A stretch of 64,000 nt of DNA from Brevibacillus brevis NBRC 100599 (GTDB lineage: Bacteria > Bacillota > Bacilli > Brevibacillales > Brevibacillaceae), in assembly GCF_000010165.1 (NCBI RefSeq), contig NC_012491.1, positions 3,851,501-3,915,500 on the forward strand, read 5' to 3'. A model generated the notes under the pieces. That model did not search any database, was not told where the DNA came from, and saw only the letters and a program-made list of their open reading frames with translations. This document shows positions 35,351 to 44,522 of this stretch, piece by piece. Numbering within the stretch: the first letter of the stretch is position 1; every line of letters begins with the position of its first letter. The position numbers and the translations under genes are program-made.

Positions 35351-35863
35351 ATGACCATCCACTTGCGCCGCACGACACCGGCAGACATTCCATTCGTATG
35401 CGAAGTAGAAAATGCACCAGAGAATACCCCGTTCATTATTCCGTGGAGCGAAGATCGGCACCACAACGCTCTTGGCGACCCGGACATCCTCCATATGATC
35501 GCCGAAAAAAAAGAAACAGGCCACCCCGTCGGCTACGTTATCATCGCCGGGCTGACCAATCCTCATCAAAGTATTGAGCTCATTCGTATTACAATCGCAG
35601 TGAAGGGAGAGGGCTACGGACGCAACATCCTGCGTCAGATCAAACATTGGGCATTCATCGGACAAAAAGCCCATCGACTCTGGCTCGATGTAAAAGAAAC
35701 GAACGACCGCGCCCGCAGCCTTTACCTATCGGAAGGGTTTCACATAGAGGGAACCTTGCGCGATTGCCTGAAATCGGGCGATACTTACGAATCCCTGATC
35801 ATTTTATCAATGCTGGCAACGGAATATGACGCGCCTAAGGGGCAAATGCGTCCGGAGTCGTGA
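35351..35863 (+). CDS. GNAT family N-acetyltransferase (RimJ/RimL-like)
   Basis: 170 residues, acetyl-CoA-dependent. GNAT motif A is GEGYGRNILRQIKHWAF and motif B follows with RLWLDVKETNDRARSLYLSEGF. The layout with a long ERIR-like middle strand and the ending LRDCLKSGDTYESLIILSML is close to RimJ/RimL and to spermidine-type acetylases. Substrate unknown. AAAGGAG before the ATG. The 3' end overlaps the convergent secreted-protein gene by 29 bases. Confidence 0.88.
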   Translation: MTIHLRRTTPADIPFVCEVENAPENTPFIIPWSEDRHHNALGDPDILHMIAEKKETGHPVGYVIIAGLTNPHQSIELIRITIAVKGEGYGRNILRQIKHWAFIGQKAHRLWLDVKETNDRARSLYLSEGFHIEGTLRDCLKSGDTYESLIILSMLATEYDAPKGQMRPES

Positions 35864-37364
35864 CATACAACCATTTGCCGTCGTTGCTCGCTCCCAAAAT
35901 CGATACACTTGCTGGAAGTCCCTTCACCAGCACAGCTTGTTGCTTACGATCGGCATCGAACAGGAAGAGCGACGACACAGACTCTGTTCCTTGCTCAGCT
36001 TTTTCCCAATCGATATAAACCAAATGGTGAGTACCTGGAATCCATATCGCTTCTGGCTTCATTTCCATCAGTTTGACGTCGCCCTTAAACACCCCTGCAT
36101 TCCAATACATTTGATAGGCGCCATCTGTCGACTGGATATAGCCAGACCAAGCTTCTTTGGGAACGGGTGGATTCCAGCTGATCACTTTGCCTGACTGCCA
36201 ATCGTAGCGTTGACGAAGCTCTTCAAAGCTATCTTCCTCTGTTCTCATTTCAAACGTCGCGTAACGTCCATCATCCATAAAACGGACGGGCTGGACTTGC
36301 CCATTCATCTCATCTGTTGGAACCCATCCTTTGATAACCCCTGGGAGGCGCCGTTCTTTCCCAGTCGCCAAATCGTACACGACCAGATCGAGATCTTTTT
36401 TCTGTTCAGTCTTGCCTACTGCCATCAATACATGCTTGCGATCATGGCTAAAGCTGGCTCCATGTACGTATCCATCTACCTTGACACGAATGGCAAACTC
36501 ACTTTTCGGTACGTCTGTCCCTTTCGGTGGATGAGCGAAAAAGAAGCCGCGACGATCTGCCATGAAGTCGCCTGCACCGCTATAATTGTCAGTGAGCTCC
36601 ACTGGATAAGCCGTCAGTACTTTTGTCTGTGTGTCATAAATCGAGTACAGCATGGGGAAACGGGCATCGCACTCACAATATTCTGTAAATCGCTCCAGCA
36701 ACACATACCGTTCCTCAGAGTCGATAAACTCCATGGGAGTCCTGACGGCAAAGTCCGTCATTTTTTCTTTCACCTTGCCATCGACTGAGACTCGCCATAT
36801 CTGAGCCGGAGCAAACACCACCGCCGAGAAATTGTTCGTATCGTCAAACACGGTTCCCTTTACCGTCTTCGCTCCTGCTACGTTTACAACATACTCCGTC
36901 CAGCTTCTGTCTTTGGCAAGCGTATCAGAAAGGGTAGCCAGCAATTGCAGTTGGCGATCGTGCACCCAGTGAAACGTAAAAATCGGCTCCACGAATCCCA
37001 AGTTCTCTTTTTTGGTCTCTTCCTGAGCATTTTTGCGGATAGCTGCTTCGACCGTTCCACGGTTCACGGCTTCTTTAAAAAAGAGAGTGTACGCCTGTGG
37101 TGCAGGTCCCACGACCGTTCTTCGAGGAGAGCGGAGCTGTGGAGCATCGTTTAGCTGAATGACCACGTCTTCTTTCATCGCGGCGTAGTCGTAAGGCAGT
37201 TCCTTTTGCTTCCATTCCTTTGTCGTTTGGCTGGTCGTATGGGATGGGCCAGTCTGAGCAATCCGACTGTCCGTGGAAGTTGCTTGCGCGAAGTCGGATC
37301 CTGTCAAAATAATCAATGCGAACACAATGGACATACTCATTCCCCGAATTTTTCGCAAAGACAA
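35835..37364 (-). CDS. Secreted protein with Ig-like domain and beta-propeller-like repeats
   Basis: 509 residues. Signal peptide at the N-terminus (IVFALIILTGSDFAQA). Residues about 60-185 resemble a bacterial Ig-like (Big_5-type) domain: LFFKEAVNRGTVEAAI, FTFHWVHDRQLQL, and YVVNVAGAKTVKG. From about 190 on there are repeated strand blocks with Asp-Gly turns (GKVKEKMTDF, YDTQTKVLTAYPV, YDLATGKERRLPG, FDADRKQQAV) like a TolB/WD40-type propeller. No catalytic motif and no known family name. The gene takes the place where fapR and plsX follow recG in B. subtilis. Confidence 0.75.
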   Translation of the reverse strand: MSLRKIRGMSMSIVFALIILTGSDFAQATSTDSRIAQTGPSHTTSQTTKEWKQKELPYDYAAMKEDVVIQLNDAPQLRSPRRTVVGPAPQAYTLFFKEAVNRGTVEAAIRKNAQEETKKENLGFVEPIFTFHWVHDRQLQLLATLSDTLAKDRSWTEYVVNVAGAKTVKGTVFDDTNNFSAVVFAPAQIWRVSVDGKVKEKMTDFAVRTPMEFIDSEERYVLLERFTEYCECDARFPMLYSIYDTQTKVLTAYPVELTDNYSGAGDFMADRRGFFFAHPPKGTDVPKSEFAIRVKVDGYVHGASFSHDRKHVLMAVGKTEQKKDLDLVVYDLATGKERRLPGVIKGWVPTDEMNGQVQPVRFMDDGRYATFEMRTEEDSFEELRQRYDWQSGKVISWNPPVPKEAWSGYIQSTDGAYQMYWNAGVFKGDVKLMEMKPEAIWIPGTHHLVYIDWEKAEQGTESVSSLFLFDADRKQQAVLVKGLPASVSILGASNDGKWLYVTTPDAFAP

Positions 37365-37445
37365 AAAACTCGCCTCGCTTCCTAGAAAAATTTACCTTAC
37401 AGAGGATAGACGTCGAATGCCAGCTTAAGGTTTCACCCCACAATA

Positions 37446-37481
37446 GAAAAAGCCTCCCCACACCTTGAAGTGGGAAGGCCT
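37446..37481 (-). terminator. Terminator of the sdaAB-sdaAA-recG transcript
   Basis: AGCCTCCCCAC and GTGGGAAGGCCT form a stem with a mismatch (37451-37461 with 37470-37481), followed by TTTTTC on the minus strand, 8 bases beyond the recG stop. Confidence 0.8.
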
Positions 37482-37488
37482 GTCTTTC

Positions 37489-39543
37489 TTAATCAAAGAC
37501 GACACCGTCCAGTACGCCCTCATTCTTCAAATAGTCACGCAGCCAGTGATACTTTTCGTCCCGCCAGAAAGAATCCTCTGCTACCAGCTTGACAGTCTCC
37601 TGTCTCGCTACCTCCAGCGCTTTGTAATCACTTAATAAATCAGCGACTTTAAACTCTGGCAAGCCGCTCTGCTTGGTTCCAAAAAAATCACCCGGTCCGC
37701 GCAATTCCAAATCGCGCTGCGACAGCTCAAATCCATCCGTCGTCTCGCACATGACACGCATCCGCTCTTTTCCGATCTCGGATTTCGGGTCGGCGATCAA
37801 CACGCAATACGACTGTTCGGAGCCACGTCCTACGCGCCCACGCAATTGGTGAAGCTGAGCAAGACCAAACCGCTCTGCATCATAAATCACCATATAGGTG
37901 GCATTCGGAACATTCACACCGACCTCTACGACCGTTGTACTGACCAGGACAGCGTGCTCTGCGGCAAGGAAGGCTTGCATGACGGCATCCTTTTCCTTCG
38001 CTGGCAGTCGTCCATGCATCAAGCCTACGCCGAATTCAGGGAAAATGTGTGTGAGCTGAGCATGTACATCAATTGCATTTTGCACGTCGAGCTTTTCAGA
38101 TTCCTCAATAAGCGGACAAATAACGTAGGCCTGTCGTCCTTTGCGCAGCTCATCCCGCATTTGCTCCAGCACAGCCGGAAACTGATCATGCTTTTTCCAT
38201 GTCGTCTCAATCGGTTTGCGCCCCGCAGGCATTTGATCAATCGTCGAGACGTCCATGTCGCCAAATGCCGTAATGGCCAGTGTTCTCGGAATTGGCGTTG
38301 CAGTCATAAACAAGACATCAGGCGACAAGCCTTTATTCCGTAAAATTCGCCGTTGCTCCACACCAAATCGGTGCTGCTCGTCCGTAATCACGAGGCCAAG
38401 ACGGGAGAAAAACACATCCTCCTGAATGAGCGCATGGGTACCAACTACGACATCGATTAACCCCATTTGCAGAGAGCCGATGACTTCGCGTCTACGTTTC
38501 GCCGTCAGTGAGCCTGACAAGAGCGCGACCTGAATGCCGTAATCGGACAAGAGCTTCGTCAACGACTGAACATGCTGCTCGGCGAGAATCTCCGTCGGTA
38601 CCATCAGCGCTCCCTGATAACCTGCTTTCACCGCAGCAATCAGCGCAATGGCAGCTACGACGGTTTTCCCCGAGCCTACGTCCCCTTGCAGCAAACGATT
38701 CATCGCATGAGGTGCCCGCATGTCATCCAATATTTCTTTTACGACTCGTTTCTGGGCATCTGTCAACGGAAACGGCAACCCTTTGACAAATTCCCGTACC
38801 TCTTCCATTGGAATCGCCAGTGCAACGCCTTCCGTTTGCTGCCGATTAATCTTGCGCAATGTTTGCATTTTCAATTGGAATAAGAAAAGTTCCTCGAACA
38901 TAATCCGCCGCCGCGCTTGACGACCATCTTCCGCATTTTCAGGAAAATGAATCGAATGAAAGGCATGAATCCGCGGCATCAATCGGTAGCGCTCCACGAT
39001 ATCCGCAGGAAGGATTTCAGGAATTTCCTTTCCGTACTGGCGCAACGCCAGTTGAATGGTTTTGCGCAGCAGTGTATGCGTCACATCGCCGCCAAGTGGA
39101 TAGACAGGGGCGAGCTCGCCTCGTTTTGTCGCACGTTCGGAGTCTACCTCTGTCATTTCGCTCACAGTTATCTGCAGCTTGTGCTTGTCCCATTTTCCTG
39201 TAACGAGTATTTCCTTGCCTGGCGACAGCCTGCTTTTGACAAACGTCTGATTGAACCAGACAGCCGTCACCACGACACGGTCCATGACAACCTTGACGGA
39301 CAATCGTGATTTTCTTTTTCCATAAAAACGAACAGAGGGTTCGCCGTACACCGTACCTGCCAGCGTGACCCTCTCTCCGTCTTTTACTTCTGTCAAATCG
39401 CGCACACGGTAATCTTCATAGCGAGACGGGAAATACTCCAGCAAATCACCAATGCTGTTGATTCCCAGTCCTGCAAATGCCTTCGCCCGCTCTTCCCCTA
39501 CCCCGTGCAAAAGGGAGACGGGCGATTGATATGCACCAGCCAT
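37489..39543 (-). CDS. recG: ATP-dependent DNA helicase RecG
   Basis: 684-residue superfamily 2 helicase that reverses stalled replication forks and processes recombination junctions. The N-terminal wedge/OB domain covers about residues 60-150. Helicase motifs: GDVGSGKTVVA (Walker A), ITDEQHRFGV (motif II, DEQH), FMTATPIPRTLA (motif III), and TTVVEVGVNVPNATYMVI with QLRGRVGRG (motifs V and VI). The C-terminal TRG-like helical hairpin follows. The stop of sdaAA, upstream, is one base before the ATG of recG, so they are cotranscribed. Confidence 0.97.
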   Translation of the reverse strand: MAGAYQSPVSLLHGVGEERAKAFAGLGINSIGDLLEYFPSRYEDYRVRDLTEVKDGERVTLAGTVYGEPSVRFYGKRKSRLSVKVVMDRVVVTAVWFNQTFVKSRLSPGKEILVTGKWDKHKLQITVSEMTEVDSERATKRGELAPVYPLGGDVTHTLLRKTIQLALRQYGKEIPEILPADIVERYRLMPRIHAFHSIHFPENAEDGRQARRRIMFEELFLFQLKMQTLRKINRQQTEGVALAIPMEEVREFVKGLPFPLTDAQKRVVKEILDDMRAPHAMNRLLQGDVGSGKTVVAAIALIAAVKAGYQGALMVPTEILAEQHVQSLTKLLSDYGIQVALLSGSLTAKRRREVIGSLQMGLIDVVVGTHALIQEDVFFSRLGLVITDEQHRFGVEQRRILRNKGLSPDVLFMTATPIPRTLAITAFGDMDVSTIDQMPAGRKPIETTWKKHDQFPAVLEQMRDELRKGRQAYVICPLIEESEKLDVQNAIDVHAQLTHIFPEFGVGLMHGRLPAKEKDAVMQAFLAAEHAVLVSTTVVEVGVNVPNATYMVIYDAERFGLAQLHQLRGRVGRGSEQSYCVLIADPKSEIGKERMRVMCETTDGFELSQRDLELRGPGDFFGTKQSGLPEFKVADLLSDYKALEVARQETVKLVAEDSFWRDEKYHWLRDYLKNEGVLDGVVFD

Positions 39544-39544
39544 C

Positions 39545-40429
39545 TTACTTCTCCATCCGTACGCCGAACACTTTGGCTTCGATCATGCGGCCCGTTTGCG
39601 TAGCAGCAAGACCACCCTGTGCGGTTTCCTTCAGCGTAGTCGGCATGGCGCAGCCGATTCGGTACATGGCCTCGATGACTTCATCTGTCGGGATCACGCT
39701 CTTTATGCCTGCCATTGCCATATCTGCGGCTACCGTCGCAATCGCTGCTCCCATCGCATTTCGTTTCACACATGGTACTTCAACCAGTCCGGCTACGGGG
39801 TCACAGACCAGACCGAGCATATTTTTCAATGCGATCGCCACTGCTTGAGCAGATTCCTCAGGCGTACCACCAGCCATTTCTACAATCGCCGCAGCAGCCA
39901 TGGCTGTTGCAGAGCCTACCTCCGCCTGGCAACCACCCGCAGCACCCGAAATGAAAGCGTTATTGGCAATGCAATACCCAATAGCGCCTGCCGTGAACAA
40001 ATAGTTGACCATTTCCTCACGGGTCGGCTGAAGCTTGTCAGATACGGCAAACAACGTCCCTGGTACAATGCCGCATGCTCCTGCTGTAGGTGTTGCGACA
40101 ATCGTGCCCATTGCTGCGTTTACTTCGTTCACCGCCACGGACATCGAGACAGCATTCAAAAGTGTAGGACCGGACAAAAATGTCTTGGTCTCCATATATG
40201 TTTGCAGCTTCTTCGCATCGCCGCCCGTCAATCCGCTATGCGAGCGAATATCTTCGGTAAGCCCGCGACGCACTGCTTTTTCCATCACATCGAGGTTGGC
40301 GTACATATCTTGCATAATGGCATCCCGACTGCGCTGGGACACTTCCATTTCTGCTTCAATCATCACCTCGGAGATCTTCTTCCCCTGGGATTCGGCCAAC
40401 TCAACTAGTTCAGCCACATTACGAAACAT
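39545..40429 (-). CDS. sdaAA: L-serine dehydratase, iron-sulfur type, alpha subunit
   Basis: 294 residues from the ATG at 40429; the GTG 12 bases earlier has no room for a ribosome site. Converts L-serine to pyruvate and ammonia with a [4Fe-4S] cluster held by cysteines such as those in TAGACGIVPG, GCQAEVGSA, CDPVAGLVEVPC. Works with the beta subunit encoded just upstream (26-base gap). The length matches B. subtilis SdaAA. Confidence 0.95.
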   Translation of the reverse strand: MFRNVAELVELAESQGKKISEVMIEAEMEVSQRSRDAIMQDMYANLDVMEKAVRRGLTEDIRSHSGLTGGDAKKLQTYMETKTFLSGPTLLNAVSMSVAVNEVNAAMGTIVATPTAGACGIVPGTLFAVSDKLQPTREEMVNYLFTAGAIGYCIANNAFISGAAGGCQAEVGSATAMAAAAIVEMAGGTPEESAQAVAIALKNMLGLVCDPVAGLVEVPCVKRNAMGAAIATVAADMAMAGIKSVIPTDEVIEAMYRIGCAMPTTLKETAQGGLAATQTGRMIEAKVFGVRMEK

Positions 40430-40467
40430 CTGGTTGTTCACTCCTCTTATCCTGCTCGTCCTTTTGC

Positions 40468-41133
40468 TTAGTTCAATGCGAGCAGGGATACGTCAAAGAT
40501 ATGGGGGATTTGACGAATTTCCTCCAGAACTTCCGGGGAGATCGTCGAATCTGTTTCGATTGCCATCAAAGCACGCGAACCTCGTGTGTGTCGAGACACT
40601 TCCATGAATCCCACATTAATGTTGTGCTGCGTCAGTACCTTTGCCACAGCCGCAATCATCCCAAAGCGATCTTCATGTAAAACCAAGAGCGTCGGTGTAT
40701 CGAAGCCCAACTGAAAGGAAAACCCGTTCACTTCCAACACTTCGATCTTCCCGCCACCAATGGAAACACCCACGATTTCGATCTGATGCTCATCATCAGA
40801 CAGCTTGATCCGCGCCGTGTTCGGGTGCTCTGTCAAAACATCAGAAGTGGACAACTCCACTTGCATGCCAGCTTTTTCTGCAATCACCAGCGAATTTTTC
40901 AGACGCAAATCCGACGTGTCAAAGTCAAGAATTCCTGCCACTGTCGCCACATCAGAACCATGTCCTTGATACGTTTTTGCAAATGAGCCGTAAAAAACAA
41001 TTTCTGCTCGCAAAGGCATTCTGCCAAACAGCTTGCGAGCTACACGACCGATACGAGCTGCACCAGCCGTATGGGAGCTAGATGGCCCAACCATGATTGG
41101 ACCGATAATATCAAATACGCTTTTGTACTTCAA
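40468..41133 (-). CDS. sdaAB: L-serine dehydratase, iron-sulfur type, beta subunit
   Basis: 221 residues. The start is a TTG at 41133, with AGGAGGAG 6 bases before it; the product then begins LKYKSVFDIIGPIM, in register with known SdaAB proteins. The N-terminal half has GPSSSHTAGAARIGR. The C-terminal 75 residues form an ACT domain (TLLVLHEDRFGMIAAVAKVLTQHNINVGFMEV), which senses small molecules. Heteromer with SdaAA. Before it is an AT-rich orphan gene and a half-site similar to a CcpA box, which I do not count. Confidence 0.94.
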   Translation of the reverse strand: MKYKSVFDIIGPIMVGPSSSHTAGAARIGRVARKLFGRMPLRAEIVFYGSFAKTYQGHGSDVATVAGILDFDTSDLRLKNSLVIAEKAGMQVELSTSDVLTEHPNTARIKLSDDEHQIEIVGVSIGGGKIEVLEVNGFSFQLGFDTPTLLVLHEDRFGMIAAVAKVLTQHNINVGFMEVSRHTRGSRALMAIETDSTISPEVLEEIRQIPHIFDVSLLALN

Positions 41134-41322
41134 CCGGTTCTCCTCCTGAATCACAAGGGGTTCAACAAGATTCACTTTCATTGTATCCTACAGCCTTTGA
41201 AAGCGCTACAGAGGAAACTGTACGTAAGGCAATCAAAATCGATTTACGCAGACAACATGCGGACAAATCAGGATAAATGAAAAAACTCCCAGTGAAAAAA
41301 GGAAGCCCACGACCAGCATGTT

Positions 41323-41814
41323 TTATTTCTTTGGAAGTGAAGTTAGGAATACCTTTACTGGCTCTGGTTCTCGGACGAAATCTGCTTGAACATCATTTCC
41401 TTCGTTTGCAGCTTCTCCTATTGGAATTCCATCATGATAAGGGAAGTGAATAAACTCGTTAATGATTGGTTCAAGCTCATCAAGGATTTCAATTTTTCCG
41501 CTAAAAGGGAGTCTTTCATGAATCTGAGAGATAAGATTAAATCTTAGTTGTGAAGCCTGCCAATCGAACCAAACATATAACAGCATTCCATGATCACTAT
41601 TTGATTTTAAAATTTGCTGTTGTCTATTCTCTATTACTTTACGAAAAAAGTTCATGAAATCAAAAACTGTGAACTGACTAGCTAACTGCATACTTAAAGA
41701 AATAGACCACCTATTAGCAGAAATTTCTTTATTCAAATCATCTTTATGGCCCCCAATAAATAGAGAGTCATACACAATATCCTCCAACTCAATAAGGAAT
41801 TCATCCTTATTCAC
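41323..41814 (-). CDS. AT-rich orphan protein, function unknown
   Basis: 163 residues from the GTG at 41814, which follows GGGAGAGG; the ATG at 41838 has no site. The protein is acidic, soluble and rich in Phe, Ile and Asn, with no signal peptide or known motif. The DNA is visibly more AT-rich than the neighbouring genes and uses AAT, ATT and TTT codons freely. It stands between degV and sdaAB, which are usually close, so it looks like an inserted accessory gene. I cannot assign a function; layout resembles small single-domain immunity-type proteins but there is no toxin gene nearby. Confidence 0.65.
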   Translation of the reverse strand: MNKDEFLIELEDIVYDSLFIGGHKDDLNKEISANRWSISLSMQLASQFTVFDFMNFFRKVIENRQQQILKSNSDHGMLLYVWFDWQASQLRFNLISQIHERLPFSGKIEILDELEPIINEFIHFPYHDGIPIGEAANEGNDVQADFVREPEPVKVFLTSLPKK

Positions 41815-41897
41815 CAAAACCTCTCCCTTATTTTTCATGACTATGAAAAAAAGAAGCCCCCTGCCTCAGGGAAGCTCCTCTCCATATCATATATGCC

Positions 41898-42755
41898 TTA
41901 CTGATTTTTTACCATGACGATCCCGAGTAGACCTGGACCTGTATGCGTACCGATCACGGGACCAATCTCTTCCAACCAAGAGTCCGTTACCGAAAACTCT
42001 TGCTTGAGTCGTTCCAAGAGCTCAGCCGCTTGATCTGGAACACTGCTGTGCAGTACAGCGATTTTCACAGGCTCGCCTTGCGCGTATTCCTGCAACGCTT
42101 CAAATACGCGATTCAGAGCTTTCTTCGTCCCTCGTACCTTGTCAAAAGCAGACACGTATCCGGCAGGATCCAGCGTCAAAATCGGCTTGATATTCAAGAG
42201 CGAACCGATGACGGCAGATGCTTTGCCGATCCGACCGCCTTTTTGCAGGAACTCCAGCGTATCCACAATAAAGTATACCTGCACCTCATCCAAATAACGA
42301 TCAATCTGATCCAGAATTTGTTCCTTGTTTTTGCCTGCTTGAGCGGCTTTGGCAGCCTCCACACAGATCATTCCATGAACAAACGAAGCTTTGCGAGAAT
42401 CGATCACCGTAATGTCGATATTTTCGTCCAACATCGACTTGGCGATCATCGCTGATTGATAGGTCCCCGATAAGGAACCAGATAAAAGTATGGCAATGAT
42501 TTGCACGTCCTTGCCATATTTCTCATGGATCGCTTTGTACGCTTCGGCAAATTCAAGCGGAGACGGCTGCGAGGTCGTCGGCATCACGCTCGATTGCTTC
42601 AGCTTATCGAAAAACTCCGAAGACGAGATAGTGACTGCGTCCACATACGTTTCCGCCCCAAACATGATTTTCAACGGGACGGCCACGATCCCCAATGACT
42701 GCCTGACAGCTGCATCGATATCAGACGCACTGTCGGTAAGAATCACAATTGGCAT
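41898..42755 (-). CDS. DegV family fatty-acid binding protein (FakB-like)
   Basis: 285 residues. Signature ILTDSASDI at the N-terminus, then LLSGSLSGTYQSA and RGTKKALNRVFE. DegV/FakB proteins bind a fatty acid in the cleft between two domains and present it to the FakA kinase for phosphorylation. The gene lies 47 bases after the DAK2-type FakA gene on the same strand, and its product would be the natural partner. Which fatty acid it prefers cannot be read from sequence. Confidence 0.9.
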   Translation of the reverse strand: MPIVILTDSASDIDAAVRQSLGIVAVPLKIMFGAETYVDAVTISSSEFFDKLKQSSVMPTTSQPSPLEFAEAYKAIHEKYGKDVQIIAILLSGSLSGTYQSAMIAKSMLDENIDITVIDSRKASFVHGMICVEAAKAAQAGKNKEQILDQIDRYLDEVQVYFIVDTLEFLQKGGRIGKASAVIGSLLNIKPILTLDPAGYVSAFDKVRGTKKALNRVFEALQEYAQGEPVKIAVLHSSVPDQAAELLERLKQEFSVTDSWLEEIGPVIGTHTGPGLLGIVMVKNQ

Positions 42756-42802
42756 TCTCGATCGCTCCTCTCCCTATTCATTCGTGTTCAAAAAATTGGC
42801 TT

Positions 42803-44509
42803 TTACTCGACAGAAAAAATGAATGGATACAACGGTTGACCGCCTGCCTGGATCTCAACTTCCACATCCGGGAATGGATCGGACAATGCTTTTTCCAAAG
42901 CATGAGCCTGATCTTCTGTCGCATCTTCTCCTAAGAATATCGTAATGATTTCGGAGTCTTCATCCACCATTCCCAAGAGCAGCGTCGTGGCGCAAGCTAA
43001 CAAGTCAGGACCTGCTGTGACAATTTCTTTCTCAGCCATGCCGATAAAATCGCCTTCTTTGATTTGTACCTCACCCATTTGTGTGTCGCGAACCGCGTGG
43101 GTCACCATCCCTGTTTTCACCTGAGCAATCGCCTTCGTCATCGCTTGCACGTTCGCTTCTGGTTCAACATCCACGCGGAAGCTGATCAGTGCTGCCAATC
43201 CCTGCGGAATGCTCTTCGTCGGTATGACAGAAACAGGAACTTCAGCGAGCTCGGATGCCTGCTGTGCTGCCATGATGATATTGCTGTTGTTTGGCAGGAT
43301 GATGATGTGCTGGGCATTTAGACCCGCGACGGCCTTCATGAAGTCCTCTGTGCTCGGGTTCATCGTTTGGCCGCCCTCTACTACCACATGCACACCCATG
43401 CTGCGCAGAATCGTAGCGATCCCCTCACCAGCAGCTACCGCGACCAATCCGTAAGGAAGCAGGTCTGCAACAGGTTGAGCAGCTGTTTCTGGCTTCGCCT
43501 GTCCTTTGCTCTCTTCCGCTTTGAGAATGTTCGCATGCTGCTCGCGCATGTTTTCTATCTTCAATCGATGCAGGCTACCGAATTGCTGAGCGTATTGCAG
43601 TACGCTTCCCGGATGCTCTGCATGAATATGTACCTTGACCACTTCATCATCAGAGACGACGAGCAGTGAATCGCCCATCGTATCCAGATGGTTGCGGAAC
43701 AGCGCTTCTGAGAACGTTTTTTTGTTCGGCTCGGTGCTATGCGCGACATGAACCATAAACTCCGTACAGTACCCGTACGTGATGTCTTCCGTTTTCATGT
43801 GGATTTGCGCATTATGCTGCTCCGAAATGAGCTTGTCCAGCTCTTGCTGACCCATTTTAGGTACCGAACGCTCACGATCAGCAGATAGCTCCTCCCCGCG
43901 CAATGCTCGCAAAAACCCTTCATAAATAAACAAGAGACCTTGTCCACCTGAGTCGACTACGCCCACTTCTTTTAGAACAGGCAGCATTTCCGGCGTACGC
44001 AATAGCGTAGTTAGTGCCTGCTCGTATGTTTTTTCCATGACAGAGATAATATCATCTGACGTGCGCGCTGCACGCACAGCCATCTCCGCCGCTTCACGGG
44101 CAACAGTCAAAATCGTGCCTTCTACCGGCTTCATCACTGCTTGATACGCAGAGTCAACACCAGCTTTCAAGGCATCGGCAAACTGACGGGCGTTAACCTC
44201 ATCTTTTCCATTGACTGATTTGCTGAAGCCACGGAATAACTGGGACAAAATCACGCCGGAGTTACCGCGCGCGCCCATTAACAGACCTTTTGCCAAAGCA
44301 GCTGCCGATTCAGTGATTCGGGGGGATTCTTTTCGAGTTAGCTCCTCCACACCGGAAGAGAAAGTCAAATTCATGTTTGTCCCCGTATCGCCATCCGGCA
44401 CAGGAAAGACGTTTAATCCATCCACTACTCTGACGTTGTCGGATAAAAGGTTCGCCCCCAGGTAAACCATCCGGCTAAACAGCACGCCATCTAGACGCGT
44501 ATGTACCAA
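42803..44509 (-). CDS. fakA: Fatty acid kinase catalytic subunit, DAK2 domain (FakA/YloV)
   Basis: 568 residues from the TTG at 44509, with AAGGAGGAAC 8 bases before it. N-terminal DhaL/DAK2 kinase domain: VFPVPDGDTGTNM (metal/ATP loop), GARGNSGVILSQLFRGF, and VDSGGQGL. The middle and C-terminal parts (HIHAEHPGSVLQYA, IILPNNSNIIMAAQQASEL, DEDSEIITIFLGEDA) match the FakA C-terminal domain. Phosphorylates fatty acids bound to a FakB protein. It follows the Asp23-family gene after 13 bases, as in B. subtilis yloU-yloV. Confidence 0.93.
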   Translation of the reverse strand: MVHTRLDGVLFSRMVYLGANLLSDNVRVVDGLNVFPVPDGDTGTNMNLTFSSGVEELTRKESPRITESAAALAKGLLMGARGNSGVILSQLFRGFSKSVNGKDEVNARQFADALKAGVDSAYQAVMKPVEGTILTVAREAAEMAVRAARTSDDIISVMEKTYEQALTTLLRTPEMLPVLKEVGVVDSGGQGLLFIYEGFLRALRGEELSADRERSVPKMGQQELDKLISEQHNAQIHMKTEDITYGYCTEFMVHVAHSTEPNKKTFSEALFRNHLDTMGDSLLVVSDDEVVKVHIHAEHPGSVLQYAQQFGSLHRLKIENMREQHANILKAEESKGQAKPETAAQPVADLLPYGLVAVAAGEGIATILRSMGVHVVVEGGQTMNPSTEDFMKAVAGLNAQHIIILPNNSNIIMAAQQASELAEVPVSVIPTKSIPQGLAALISFRVDVEPEANVQAMTKAIAQVKTGMVTHAVRDTQMGEVQIKEGDFIGMAEKEIVTAGPDLLACATTLLLGMVDEDSEIITIFLGEDATEDQAHALEKALSDPFPDVEVEIQAGGQPLYPFIFSVE

Positions 44510-44522
44510 CTGATGTTCCTCC

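Noticed and set aside
39596-40408. 270-residue plus-strand open frame rich in His, Arg and Cys
   Set aside because: Antisense to sdaAA with the usual shadow-frame composition; no start signal.
41198-41210. CcpA (cre) site before sdaAB
   Set aside because: Only one half of the dyad matches well (GCGCTTTCA); the other half has four mismatches.
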